Positions 1-8,539 of a stretch of DNA of 64,000 bases are shown piece by piece. The position numbers and the translations under genes are program-made. The stretch is from a bacterium (lineage in GTDB: Bacteria; Pseudomonadota; Alphaproteobacteria; Acetobacterales; Acetobacteraceae): positions 248,001 through 312,000 of the forward strand of contig JAMFRO010000022.1 in assembly GCA_026224825.1 (NCBI GenBank). The letters run 5' to 3'. Position 1 is the stretch's first letter, and each line of letters begins with the position of its first letter. The notes beneath the pieces were generated by a model. The model was not told the origin of the DNA and made no database searches. It worked only from the letters and a program-made list of their open reading frames with translations.

Positions 1-9
1 TTTGAAAAA

Positions 10-87
10 TGGTCGGAGTGAGAGGATTCGAACCTCCGGCCCCTGCGTTCCGAACACAGTACTCTAACCAGGCTGAGCTACACTCCG
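10..87 (-). tRNA. tRNA-Pro(CGG)
   Basis: The reverse strand folds as a complete cloverleaf. The 7-bp acceptor stem is CGGAGTG/CACTCCG, the discriminator is A, and the CCA end is encoded. The anticodon stem CTGTG/CGCAG (one G-U pair) encloses loop TTCGGAA, giving anticodon CGG, which reads the proline codon CCG. The T-loop is TTCGAAT. The C1-G72 acceptor end fits bacterial proline tRNAs. Confidence 0.93.
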
Positions 88-316
88 GGCGGCCGGGCTA
101 TAGCCTAACGGGCGATGGCTTAGCAAGGGCCGGGATGGTGGAAAGTTTTGCGCCGGACCCGGAACGCGCCAATACAGGGAAAAGCACAGGCTTATGTTGC
201 AGCGCAGCAGGGATAAGTCCATTATGTGGGCAAAACTGTGGCAAATTTGACTCACGACTTCGTGATATTTCAACGAGTCCTAGGCAAGTATAAATCCTTT
301 GTGCTAGCACTTGATC

Positions 317-1132
317 ATGTGTCTGCAATGTGACTCACGCCGGGGCTTCCTGCGGCTGGCTTTGGGCGGTGCCGCTGCGGCATTTGCAGCCCCCATGGCC
401 CGTGCCGCGCAGATCCAGTTCGCCTCGGACCGCGTGGAACTGCCGCTGATCATGCTGGACCCAGGCCATGGCGGGCATGATCCGGGGGCGATTGCGCCGG
501 ATGGGGTGTTTGAGAAGAATATCACTCTGGCCTCGGCGCTGGAATTGCGCCGTGCGCTGGAGCGCACCGGGCGTTACCGCGTGGCCATGACCCGCACCAC
601 CGATGTGTTCATCCCGCTCGATGACCGTGTGTCGGACGCGATGGCGCAGAACGCCGCTTTATTTCTCTCGATGCATTGCGACCATCTGCCGGAGGCTGAC
701 CTACGCGGGGCCTCGGTGTTTACGCTTTCCAACGATGCCTCGGACACGCTGGCTGCGAGCATTGCGCAGGATGAGAACGGCGGGGCGGCGATCGGCAACC
801 CGATGGCCGGCGCCTCGCCGCAAGTGGCTGATATTCTTGCCAGTTTGGAAACACGCGCGACCAAGATCGGCTCCCAGACCCTGGCTGTTGATTTGCAGAC
901 GAGCTTCAAGGGCATCGTGCCGCTACTGCCGGACCCCAAGCGCGCGGCCAATTTCGCGGTGCTGCGCGACCCATCCACCCCGGCGGCGCTGCTGGAGATG
1001 GGCTGCCTGACCAACCCGCTGGATGAGACCAGACTGCGCAGCGCCGGGCAGCGCTGGAAGCTGGCGCAACGCATCACGCTCGCCATCAACAGCTATTTCG
1101 ATAATGACGCACTGCGCCGGGTAGCAGGGTAA
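317..1132 (+). CDS. N-acetylmuramoyl-L-alanine amidase, Tat-exported
   Basis: Zinc amidase (Amidase_3 family) that would cut the bond between MurNAc and L-Ala in peptidoglycan, probably during cell separation. The N-terminus carries a twin-arginine signal (SRRGFLRLALGG). The catalytic domain starts near residue 48 with DPGHGGHDPGA and continues through EKN, SMHCDH and LLEMGCLTN, which hold the expected zinc-binding His and Glu and the catalytic Glu. There is no AMIN domain, unlike E. coli AmiC. ATG at 317 is chosen because it leaves the Tat motif intact; an in-frame TTG at 311 is possible. It lies just upstream of a penicillin-binding protein gene, so both probably serve wall remodelling. Confidence 0.9.
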   Translation: MCLQCDSRRGFLRLALGGAAAAFAAPMARAAQIQFASDRVELPLIMLDPGHGGHDPGAIAPDGVFEKNITLASALELRRALERTGRYRVAMTRTTDVFIPLDDRVSDAMAQNAALFLSMHCDHLPEADLRGASVFTLSNDASDTLAASIAQDENGGAAIGNPMAGASPQVADILASLETRATKIGSQTLAVDLQTSFKGIVPLLPDPKRAANFAVLRDPSTPAALLEMGCLTNPLDETRLRSAGQRWKLAQRITLAINSYFDNDALRRVAG

Positions 1133-1273
1133 GAGGCTATTCCAGAAGTGGCTCTGGCGGCCGTCTAGCGGCGATTTTCTGCGCGCCGGTGCTCACGTAC
1201 AAGTGTACGCTGCGCTCCGGTGCTCAAAAATCACCACTATACGACTCACCAGAGCCACTTCTGAAACAGCCTC
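1133..1273. repeat. 141-bp palindromic intergenic repeat
   Basis: The whole gap between the amidase and PBP1A is an inverted-repeat element. Outer arms 1133-1157 and 1249-1273 match at 23 of 25 positions. Inside, two copies of CCGGTGCTCA flank the near-palindrome GTACAAGTGTAC. It has no ORF. It looks like a MITE or REP-type element that could form a cruciform. I recall similar sequences between genes of Acetobacteraceae genomes, but could not search. Confidence 0.75.
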
Positions 1274-1356
1274 TAAGCTTACCGTAATGTGGACATGCCG
1301 CCCCGCAGACCTCGGAGGTCTCGCAGGCCGCGGAGCAGGATGCTAAGAGCGCGGCC

Positions 1357-3990
1357 ATGCCCGACCCGAATACACCCGACGATTCGCAAGAGAACAACAG
1401 CGCCAATAGCGGGTTTTCCGCCGGCCCACGCCTCGCCCCGCCACGGCGGGAGGCACCGCAGCCGCCGCGCAGGGGCAAACAGCCCCAGCCGAAGCGCAAG
1501 CGCGGTCCGGTGGGGCGCATTTTCAGCGGGCTGATCACGGCGGCCTATAGCCTGGTGTTTCTGGTCATCATCATCGGGTTGCTCGGCGCCTCGGGGGCGT
1601 TTTTGTATTTCTCGGCCAGCCTGCCGAGCATTGATAGTTTGAAGGATTACAAGCCGCCGCTGGAGAGCCGGGTTTATACCGGCGACTTCCAGCTTCTGGC
1701 CGAGGTCGGCTCGGAGCATAGTATCTACGTCACCTACGACCAGATCCCGCCGCTGGTGGGCCAGGCCTTCATCTCGGCCGAGGACCGGCTGTTCTGGGTG
1801 GAGCCGGGGGTGAACCCGCTGGCCATGGCGCGCGCGGCCCTCACCGACATCTCGCTGATGCACAGCGGGCGGCGGCCGATCGGGGCCTCGACCATCACCC
1901 AGCAGGTGGTGAAGAACATGGTGCTGGATAATCACATCACCTTTGCCACCAAGATTAAAGAAGCGATTCTGGCGATGCGCGTTAACCAGGTGATGACCAA
2001 GCAGCAGGTGCTGACCTTGTATCTCAACGAGGTCGATCTCGGGCATAACAGTTTTGGCATTGCCGCGGCGGCGCAGACTTACTTTAACAAACCGCTGAGC
2101 CAGATCGATATCGCGCAGGCGGCCACCCTCGCCTCTCTGCCGAAGGCGCCGACCAATTACGATCCGTTCCTGCATCCGGCGGATGCGCTCGCCCGGCGTA
2201 ACTTCGTCATCACCCGCATGCTGGCCGATGACGCCATTACCCAGGCCCAGGCCGCTGCCGCCACGGCCGAGCCGCTGCTGCCGCGCGTGGTGGTGAATAC
2301 GAAGAGCATATCGAACGGCGGCTATTATGCCGATGCGGTGCGGGCGCAACTGGTGCAGCAATTTGGCCAGGATGCGGTGAATACCGGCGGGCTGGTGGTG
2401 CATACCAGCCTGGACCCGGCGTTGCAGGCCGCCGCCACCGATGCGGTGCGCGACGGGCTGGAGCAGTACGACCGCAAATATGACGGCTGGCACGGGCTGA
2501 TCGCGCATCTGAACGATGCGGATTTGCACGATAACTGGGCCCAGGACCTGGCGAAGCAGAAAAACCCGGCGGGCATGCGCCACGACTGGCAATTGGGCGT
2601 GGTGCTGGCGGCCGATGGGCCGAAGGCGCGCGTCGGCACGCTGGATCTGGTCAGCGGCAATCCTGTGACCGGCAGTTTGCCATTGGACAATCTGCGCTGG
2701 GCGCGGCCGGTGGTAAGCGGCGGGCTAGGGGCGCGGCCGGGTGCGACCTCCGACGTGCTGCATACGGGCGATGTGATCATGGTGTCAGGTTCGGGAGACA
2801 AGCTCTCGCTGGAACAGATCCCCAGCATCCAGGGCGCGCTGGTCTCCATCGACCCGCGTACCGGGCGGGTGCTGGCCATGGTGGGCGGCTGGAGCCATGA
2901 TGTCTCCCCCTTCAACCGCGTGACCCAGGCAATGCGCCAGCCGGGCTCTTCCGTAAAACCTTTGGTGTATCTCACCGCCCTTGAGCAGGGCGTGCAGCCG
3001 GATGCGCCGGTGCTGGACGGGCCGTTCACCCAGGTGCTCTCCGATGGCAGCGTGTACCGGCCGGGGAATTACGAGAATACGTTTGAGGGCCCGGTGCCGA
3101 TGTTCCATGCGCTGGAACAATCGCTCAACCTCGCCACGCTGAACCTGACGCGGCAGATCGGGCTCAGCAATGTGGGGACCACTTTCCAGAATTTTGGCAT
3201 CGTGAACCCGATGCCGCCTTATTATCCCTCGGCCATCGGCGCCATCGGCACCACGCTGTGGAAGATGACCAATGCCTATGCGGATCTGGATGAATACGGG
3301 CGGGCGGTGACACCCAGCCTGATCGACAGCGTGACCGGGCCGGATGGCAATGTGCTGTACCAGGCGCCGGGACAGAGTTGCGATAATTGCGTCAATAATG
3401 CCGACCCCACACAGACGCCGGTGCTTGATGTTTCCGGCGCGCAACTGGCGGACCCGGATTCGGTGTTCCAGATTATCACCATGATGAAGGGTGTGGTGCT
3501 GCGCGGTACGGGCAAGCCGGCGGTGGTGGGGATCACCCAGCCCGTGGCGGGCAAGACCGGCACGACCAATGATTTCAACGATGCCTGGTTCATCGGCTTT
3601 ACCCCCGGCGTGGTCACCGGCTGCTGGATCGGCTTCGACACCCCGGCCAGCCTGGGCAAGGACGAGACCGGCGGCAATGTGTGCGGGCCGATCTGGAATG
3701 AATATATGAAGGTGGCACTGCAGGGCCAGCCGGATATCGATTGGGCGCCGCCGCAGGGCATGACAATCGCCCAGGTGCCCGAGCCGGATGGCACGAATGT
3801 GAGCGAGGCGCTCAAATATAACCAGACGCCGGGAGCGCAGGCGCAAAACGGGCTGCTGGGCGGGGCGCAGACGGCGCCGGACGATAGCGGTGTGACGCCG
3901 GGGACACCCGATGCCCCCGTGACCCCTGGCGCGCCGGGGACACCGGTCAGTCCGAGCACGTTGGATAAATCGCTGTCGCCGCTGTATTGA
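1357..3990 (+). CDS. mrcA: Penicillin-binding protein 1A (bifunctional)
   Basis: Class A penicillin-binding protein of 877 residues that polymerises glycan strands and cross-links peptides in the periplasm. A proline- and basic-rich cytoplasmic tail (1-54) precedes one membrane anchor (about 55-88). The GT51 transglycosylase domain includes the AEDRLFW block with its catalytic Glu near residue 142 and the GASTITQQ block. The transpeptidase domain has SSVK (nucleophile near residue 531), SLN and KTGT (near 733). The C-terminus is a Pro/Gly/Thr-rich tail with no recognisable domain. The length is normal for the family. The neighbouring amidase supports a wall-growth role. Confidence 0.95.
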   Translation: MPDPNTPDDSQENNSANSGFSAGPRLAPPRREAPQPPRRGKQPQPKRKRGPVGRIFSGLITAAYSLVFLVIIIGLLGASGAFLYFSASLPSIDSLKDYKPPLESRVYTGDFQLLAEVGSEHSIYVTYDQIPPLVGQAFISAEDRLFWVEPGVNPLAMARAALTDISLMHSGRRPIGASTITQQVVKNMVLDNHITFATKIKEAILAMRVNQVMTKQQVLTLYLNEVDLGHNSFGIAAAAQTYFNKPLSQIDIAQAATLASLPKAPTNYDPFLHPADALARRNFVITRMLADDAITQAQAAAATAEPLLPRVVVNTKSISNGGYYADAVRAQLVQQFGQDAVNTGGLVVHTSLDPALQAAATDAVRDGLEQYDRKYDGWHGLIAHLNDADLHDNWAQDLAKQKNPAGMRHDWQLGVVLAADGPKARVGTLDLVSGNPVTGSLPLDNLRWARPVVSGGLGARPGATSDVLHTGDVIMVSGSGDKLSLEQIPSIQGALVSIDPRTGRVLAMVGGWSHDVSPFNRVTQAMRQPGSSVKPLVYLTALEQGVQPDAPVLDGPFTQVLSDGSVYRPGNYENTFEGPVPMFHALEQSLNLATLNLTRQIGLSNVGTTFQNFGIVNPMPPYYPSAIGAIGTTLWKMTNAYADLDEYGRAVTPSLIDSVTGPDGNVLYQAPGQSCDNCVNNADPTQTPVLDVSGAQLADPDSVFQIITMMKGVVLRGTGKPAVVGITQPVAGKTGTTNDFNDAWFIGFTPGVVTGCWIGFDTPASLGKDETGGNVCGPIWNEYMKVALQGQPDIDWAPPQGMTIAQVPEPDGTNVSEALKYNQTPGAQAQNGLLGGAQTAPDDSGVTPGTPDAPVTPGAPGTPVSPSTLDKSLSPLY

Positions 3991-4034
3991 TGATCCCTCT
4001 ATGAATCGGCGGCGGGAGCGCTTATATCGCCCGC

Positions 4035-5166
4035 ATGTCCGCTGAATCAGACCAATTAAATGAGCAAATCGGCCGTTCGGTCGCCTTGCTGAGGAGGCAT
4101 CTTTGACTGGGATGCCGCTGTCATCAAGCTTGAAGAGCTGAACCACCGCTCTGAAGACCCTAATCTGTGGAACGATGCCGATGCCGCGCAGGCGCTGATG
4201 CGTGAGCGCAACCAGATTGCGTCCATGGTGGATGGGGTGCGCGCCATTGAGGCCGAGGCCAAGGATACGGTCGAGCTGATCGAGATGGCCGAGGCTGAGG
4301 CCGATGCTTCCATGATCGCCGATGGGCTGAAGACGCTGGAGCGTCTGGCCGAGGGGGCCAAGCAGAAAGAGATCGAGTCGCTGCTCTCCGGCGAGGCCGA
4401 TGGGCGCGATGCGTTCGTGGAAATCAACGCTGGCTCGGGTGGCACGGAGGCGCAGGATTGGGCCTCGATCATCTACCGCATGTATGCGCGCTGGGCCGAG
4501 CGCAAGGGCTTTAAGGTTGAGGTGCTGGACGAGTCCGAGGGTGAGCAGGCGGGGATTAAATCCGTGACACTGCAGATTACCGGGGCCAATGCCTATGGCT
4601 GGCTAAAGACGGAATCGGGTGTGCACCGGCTGGTGCGGATTTCGCCGTTTGATAGTGCGGCGCGAAGGCATACGAGTTTTGCCAGCGTGTGGGTGTATCC
4701 GGTGGTGGATGATACGATCGAGATCGAGATAAACCCGGCGGATTTGAGGGTGGATACATACCGCGCCTCCGGTGCCGGCGGGCAGCATGTGAACAAGACC
4801 GAATCCGCAATTCGTATCACGCATATACCTACGAACATCATCGTGGCTTGCCAGACCGACCGCTCCCAGCACCGCAACCGCGCCACCGCCATGACCATGC
4901 TGAAAGCCCGCATGTATGAGGCGGAGCTGCAGAAACGCGAGGCGGCTTCGGCCAGTGTCGAGGCGGCGAAGACGGATATCGGCTGGGGGCATCAGATACG
5001 TTCGTATGTTCTGGCGCCGTATCAGTTGGTGAAGGATCTGCGCACGGGCTATGAGACCGGCAATCCGGCCGCGGTGCTGGATGGCGCGCTCGATCCGTTC
5101 ATGGCGGCGTCCCTCGCCGCGCGGGTGGGGGCGACACGCTCCGAAGCCTCGGCGATGGCGGAGTAA
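4035..5166 (+). CDS. prfB: Peptide chain release factor 2 (programmed +1 frameshift)
   Basis: RF2 releases finished proteins at UGA and UAA codons. The reading frame opens at ATG 4035, meets an in-frame TGA at 4104-4106 (codon 24), and continues in the +1 frame from GAC at 4105 to 5166. Joined this way the N-terminus reads [20 protein letters not shown], then RHL-DWDAAV, and continues as normal RF2. The SPF motif (RISPF), which is specific to RF2, and the catalytic GGQ ([10 protein letters not shown]) are both present. A gene caller that ignores the shift would start wrongly at 4198 and lose about 54 residues. It lies 44 bases after the PBP1A gene. Confidence 0.95.
4092..4107 (+). promoter_or_regulatory. 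prfB programmed frameshift signal
   Basis: AGGAGG at 4092-4097 acts as an internal Shine-Dalgarno sequence three bases upstream of the slippery CTT-TGA-C (4101-4107). This is the classic RF2 autoregulatory layout: when RF2 is scarce the ribosome stalls at UGA and slips +1, making more RF2. Confidence 0.93.
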
Positions 5167-5195
5167 TTTTAAGCGGTTTTTGGGAGTGCGGTGGA

Positions 5196-5924
5196 ATGAT
5201 ATTGCTCGCCCATCTCCCTGCCCTGCTGGCGGCATTTTTTGCATCGCTTGTGGAGTTTGTTGAGGCTTTAACCGTGGTGCTGGCGGTGGGAGCGGTGCGC
5301 GGCTGGCGCCCGGCGCTGACCGGCGCGTTTGCAGCGTTGTTTGTGCTGGCGCTGATCGTGGCCCTGCTGGGGCCGGTGCTGACGATGGTGCCGCTGCGTA
5401 TCGTGCGGCTGCTGGTGGGGATTATGCTCCTCACCTTCGGCTGGCGCTGGTTGGCGAAGGCGGTGCGGCGGGCGGCGGGTGTGCTGCCTTTGCGCGATGA
5501 GGATGCGAATTTTGCGCGCGAAACCGAGACATTGCGCGCGCTGGCCCCGGTACCGGGGTTTGATAAAGCGGCCATCGCCACGGCTTTCAACATAACGATG
5601 CTGGAGGGGGTGGAAGTAGTGTTCATCGTGCTGGCCATCGGCGCCGGTGCCCCTGCCCTGCTGCCGGCCGCTGTGGCAGGTGCGGCGGCGGCTTTGGCGC
5701 TGGTGATGCTGGCAGGGTTGGCGCTCCACCGGCCGTTGGCGAAAGTGCCGGAGAATGCGCTGAAGTTTGGGACCGGCGTGCTGCTGGTGGCGTTTGGGGT
5801 TTTCTGGCTGGGTGAAGGTGTGGGGATCAACTGGCCGGGCGCGGATGTTTCGCTGCTGGTGCTGATCGTGCTGGTGTTTGTCGGCGCGCTGGGGGCAGTG
5901 CGTGGGATGGCGAAAGCGGTATAG
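5196..5924 (+). CDS. Polytopic membrane protein, COG4280-like
   Basis: This 242-residue protein has about seven hydrophobic segments. It seems to have arisen by internal duplication: residues about 17-33 (SLVEFVEALTVVLAVG) and about 132-148 (MLEGVEVVFIVLAIG) share an E-x-V-E pattern inside a membrane helix. Paired acidic residues in repeated helices recall ion-transport families such as FTR1, LysE or GDT1, but none of their defining motifs is complete. I place it tentatively in COG4280, which has no known function. The start at 5196 has an upstream GGAGTG. It may be co-transcribed with prfB (29-base gap). Confidence 0.7.
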   Translation: MILLAHLPALLAAFFASLVEFVEALTVVLAVGAVRGWRPALTGAFAALFVLALIVALLGPVLTMVPLRIVRLLVGIMLLTFGWRWLAKAVRRAAGVLPLRDEDANFARETETLRALAPVPGFDKAAIATAFNITMLEGVEVVFIVLAIGAGAPALLPAAVAGAAAALALVMLAGLALHRPLAKVPENALKFGTGVLLVAFGVFWLGEGVGINWPGADVSLLVLIVLVFVGALGAVRGMAKAV

Positions 5925-5935
5925 CGGCGCAGGAA

Positions 5936-6805
5936 TTACAAAAAAGCCTGGGCGCGGCAGAGTTTTACGAAACTGGCGGCGGCGGGGTTTAGGGGGCGGC
6001 CGGCGAGGGCTGTGAGTTGGATGCCCCGTGTCAGCTCCGGCTCGTTGAACGGACGCGTGGTGAGCGGTGCGGGGATGCTGAGGCGGTTGGAGAGCAGCGC
6101 CAGGCCTAATCCGGCGGCGATGAGTTCGCAGAGTTGGGAGGCGGAGCCTCGACAATATTGCAGGCGGGGGGATGTGGCCGAGACGGTTTCCAGCATTTTG
6201 CCGAAGCCGCCGCAGCTATCGCCGTGCAGCAGAATTTCGCCTTGGAGATCCACGCCGGTGCAGGCATTTTGCCGGGCCAGGCGGTGCGCGCCGGGGCAGA
6301 CCAGCACGGCGGTTTCGGTGTAGAGCGGCCAGCGGTTGAGGCGATCGGGCAGCGCGGAATCTTCCGGCACCAGAGCGCAGTCCAGCGCGTCGGCGAGCAT
6401 GGATTCGGCCAAAGCCGGGGCGGAAGATTCAGAAAAATGCAGCTCTGCGCGGGGGAAAACGCGCAACACCTCGGCGATGGCGGCGGCGATGGGCGCGGCC
6501 GAGATGCCGGGGGCGAGGCCGATGCGTAGGTTCCCCTGGGCGGGCTGGCGGCGGGCGGCGGCGCAGGCTTGTGCGGCATCGGCGGCGTCCAGCATGGCGG
6601 TGAGATGCACGCGCATCTCGCGGCCGAGCGCTGTGAGGATGGTTGAATTGCGTTCGCGCAGGATCAGCGCGCCGGCAAACTCCTCCTCCAGCCGGGCGAT
6701 GGCGCGGGAGAAGGCGGGCTGGGTGACATGGCATTCCTCGGCCGCGCGGGTAAAATTGAGCGTGCGGCAGAGGGTGAGGAAATAGCGTACCTGGGTGAGT
6801 TCCAT
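5936..6805 (-). CDS. LysR-family transcriptional regulator
   Basis: LysR-type regulator of 289 residues. The N-terminal winged helix-turn-helix is clear (LNFTRAAEECHVTQPAFSRAIARLEEEF, about residues 17-43). The C-terminal effector domain begins near residue 90. The start codon overlaps the stop of the upstream peroxiredoxin-like gene (TGATG), so the two are translationally coupled. LysR genes usually lie divergent from their targets, so this co-directional coupling is slightly unusual. OxyR-like redox sensing is possible given the partner, but I see no evidence that fixes the inducer. Confidence 0.88.
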   Translation of the reverse strand: MELTQVRYFLTLCRTLNFTRAAEECHVTQPAFSRAIARLEEEFAGALILRERNSTILTALGREMRVHLTAMLDAADAAQACAAARRQPAQGNLRIGLAPGISAAPIAAAIAEVLRVFPRAELHFSESSAPALAESMLADALDCALVPEDSALPDRLNRWPLYTETAVLVCPGAHRLARQNACTGVDLQGEILLHGDSCGGFGKMLETVSATSPRLQYCRGSASQLCELIAAGLGLALLSNRLSIPAPLTTRPFNEPELTRGIQLTALAGRPLNPAAASFVKLCRAQAFL

Positions 6806-7482
6806 CAGCTCAGCCTCGCCAGGGCAGCTATGATATCATCCGGCTCGGGGCGGCGGGCGAAATCGACATCGGCGAAGCGCCAGGCGACCATGCCGTTTTG
6901 CCCGATGATGTAGACGGCGGGCACCGGCAGGCACCAGGCGGCGTTGCCTTGGCGGAGCGGCAGGTCCAGCCCCTGGACGCGGGCGCGGTAGAGCGGCGGG
7001 ATTTTGAAGACCAGCCCGGCGGCGAGGCCGACGCCGAAATCGATATCCGAGAGCACTTCGAAGGCGCTGGCATCGCGCTGCTGCAGGCGTAGCGGCCAGG
7101 CACCGGTTTCCGGGGTGAGCGCCAGTATGCGGGCGCCCAAAGCCTGGATGCGGGGTGCGGCCTCGGCCAGAGCGGCGGTGGTGAGTTTGCAGAAGGGGCA
7201 CCATTCGCCGCGGAAGAAGGTGAGCACCACGGGGCCGCGCGCCAGCTCGTCCGCCAGGTTGATGAGGTGGCCGGTGGCGCTTGGCAGCAGGAAATCCGGG
7301 AACACCTCGCCCACGCGGGTCATGCCCTCGTAAAAACCCTCGCGGTTGAGGGTGGTCACAATCTGCTGATAGGCCGCCGCCCAATCCGGGTTTTCGCAGC
7401 GGGCAGCCAGCAGATCGGTCAGGCGTGTGTTGAGCGTGCTGATGGCGGCCTCCCCCGGGCTTGCGGTGATTATGCACCGCAA
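6805..7482 (-). CDS. Peroxiredoxin-like (AhpC/TSA) protein
   Basis: Thioredoxin-fold protein of 225 residues in the AhpC/TSA superfamily, probably a thiol peroxidase or disulfide reductase in the cytoplasm. The active-site block FFRGEWCPFCK (near residue 95) contains CxxC in place of the single peroxidatic Cys with Thr two positions earlier that marks classical peroxiredoxins. This places it among the peroxiredoxin-like proteins. There is no signal peptide. It is the first gene of a two-gene unit with the LysR regulator, sharing a TGATG overlap. The extended N-terminus before LNTRLTDLL is uncertain. Confidence 0.8.
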   Translation of the reverse strand: MRCIITASPGEAAISTLNTRLTDLLAARCENPDWAAAYQQIVTTLNREGFYEGMTRVGEVFPDFLLPSATGHLINLADELARGPVVLTFFRGEWCPFCKLTTAALAEAAPRIQALGARILALTPETGAWPLRLQQRDASAFEVLSDIDFGVGLAAGLVFKIPPLYRARVQGLDLPLRQGNAAWCLPVPAVYIIGQNGMVAWRFADVDFARRPEPDDIIAALARLS

Positions 7483-7500
7483 ACACCGGACAGCAATGGG

Positions 7501-7764
7501 TTACTGGGAAGAGGAGCTGGGGTGGCCCATGGAATTGCTGGGTGCCATGGAGTTGCTGGGGGCCATGCCGGTATCGGTCTTGGGCTTGCTCATGCTGTCG
7601 GAGGGTTTCTTCGTGGTATCGGGCGACATGGTATCAGGCGACATGGTATCAGGCGACATGGCGCTGCTGCTGGGGCTCATCGAATTGCCCATGCTGCTTT
7701 GGGCAAAGGCGGCCGGGGTGAGGAGTGAAAAGGCACAGGCGGCGGTGATGAAAATACGTGACAT
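7501..7764 (-). CDS. Small exported Ser/Met-rich repeat protein
   Basis: I chose the ATG at 7764 because AGGAG lies upstream and the protein then begins with a clean signal peptide (MSRIFITAACAFSLLTPAAFA, cut before QSS). The mature part is about 65 residues, almost all Ser, Met, Pro, Asp and Thr. It contains three tandem MSPDT units and two MAPSNS units. It has no known domain. Small repeat proteins of this kind are often annotated as pentapeptide-MXKDX-type proteins. The function is unknown. Confidence 0.65.
   Translation of the reverse strand: MSRIFITAACAFSLLTPAAFAQSSMGNSMSPSSSAMSPDTMSPDTMSPDTTKKPSDSMSKPKTDTGMAPSNSMAPSNSMGHPSSSSQ
7615..7659. repeat. 15-bp tandem repeat, three copies
   Basis: Three consecutive copies of GGTATCRGGCGACAT (R is G in the first copy, A in the others) encode the tandem MSPDT units of the small exported protein. 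The near identity suggests recent expansion by slippage. Confidence 0.9.
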
Positions 7765-7924
7765 GGGGTAAAACTCCTGTTGTGGTTGGCCGGGGTCAAT
7801 CCCCGTGGCGCTGATATGGCGCCGGGAGGGCATGCCCGGCCAATGCCGTTCGGGCATGAATTCCATACCTTGCGGCCGGTGCTGCAATGCGCGCAGAACT
7901 GCCGGACTGGTTTGAGGATTTGCC

Positions 7925-8539
7925 ATGCTTGATCAAACAAAGCGCGACAAGACAAAACGGGTCATCCACCCCTTGATTTTGCGGCTGACACATTGGCTGA
8001 ACGCCTTTGCCATCGTGATGATGCTTGGCAGCGGCTGGCAGATTTATAATGCCTCGCCGCTGTTCGGTTTCTCGTTTCCGCCCATCCTCACCATCGGCCA
8101 ATGGCTGGGGGCGGGCATTGCCTGGCACCTGGCGATGATGTGGCTGCTGGTGGGTAATGGGCTGGTGTATCTTACCTGGACATTGCTGAGCGGGCATTGG
8201 CGCAAGCTGGTGCCGCCGGGGCCGGGCGCGATCTGGCGGGATATACGCGCCGCCCTCGCCTTCCGGCTGAAGCATCAAACGGGCGCGTATAACGCGGTGC
8301 AGCGGTTGCTTTATAGCGGGGTGCTGCTGGCCGGTGTGGTGGTGGTGCTCTCGGGGCTGGCGATATGGAAGCCGATCCAGCTCTGGCCGCTATGTAATCT
8401 CTTCGGCGGGTTTTACGCGGCGCGCTATGTGCATTTCTTCGCCATGGCGGCGATTGCTTTGTTCCTCGCCGTGCATCTAACCCTGGTGGCTATGGTGCCC
8501 AAAGTGCTGCCGCCGATGATCACGGGAGGAAAACCATGA
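7925..8539 (+). CDS. Cytochrome b561-family membrane protein
   Basis: Four-helix membrane cytochrome b of 204 residues. Histidines within helices suitable as haem ligands include HW in LRLTHWLNAF (near 25), H in IAWHLAMMW, H in RYVHFFAM and H in FLAVHLTLV. The gene overlaps the next one by ATGA, and that gene encodes a molybdopterin enzyme of the sulfite-oxidase fold. The pairing resembles YedZ-YedY (MsrQ-MsrP), so this is probably the quinone-linked electron donor or acceptor for that enzyme. It belongs to the b561/Ni-Fe hydrogenase b-type family and is not a true MsrQ. Confidence 0.85.
   Translation: MLDQTKRDKTKRVIHPLILRLTHWLNAFAIVMMLGSGWQIYNASPLFGFSFPPILTIGQWLGAGIAWHLAMMWLLVGNGLVYLTWTLLSGHWRKLVPPGPGAIWRDIRAALAFRLKHQTGAYNAVQRLLYSGVLLAGVVVVLSGLAIWKPIQLWPLCNLFGGFYAARYVHFFAMAAIALFLAVHLTLVAMVPKVLPPMITGGKP

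Noticed and set aside
301-310. GTGCTAGCAC palindrome before the amidase gene
   Set aside because: Too short to claim as an operator; no matching copy noticed.
1279-2592. A 437-codon open frame on the minus strand
   Set aside because: It lies wholly opposite PBP1A, has no ribosome site, and its composition (Arg/His/Gly-rich) is what the complement of GC-rich coding sequence gives.
2785-4146. A 453-codon open frame on the minus strand
   Set aside because: Shadow of PBP1A and the prfB start; no recognisable domain.
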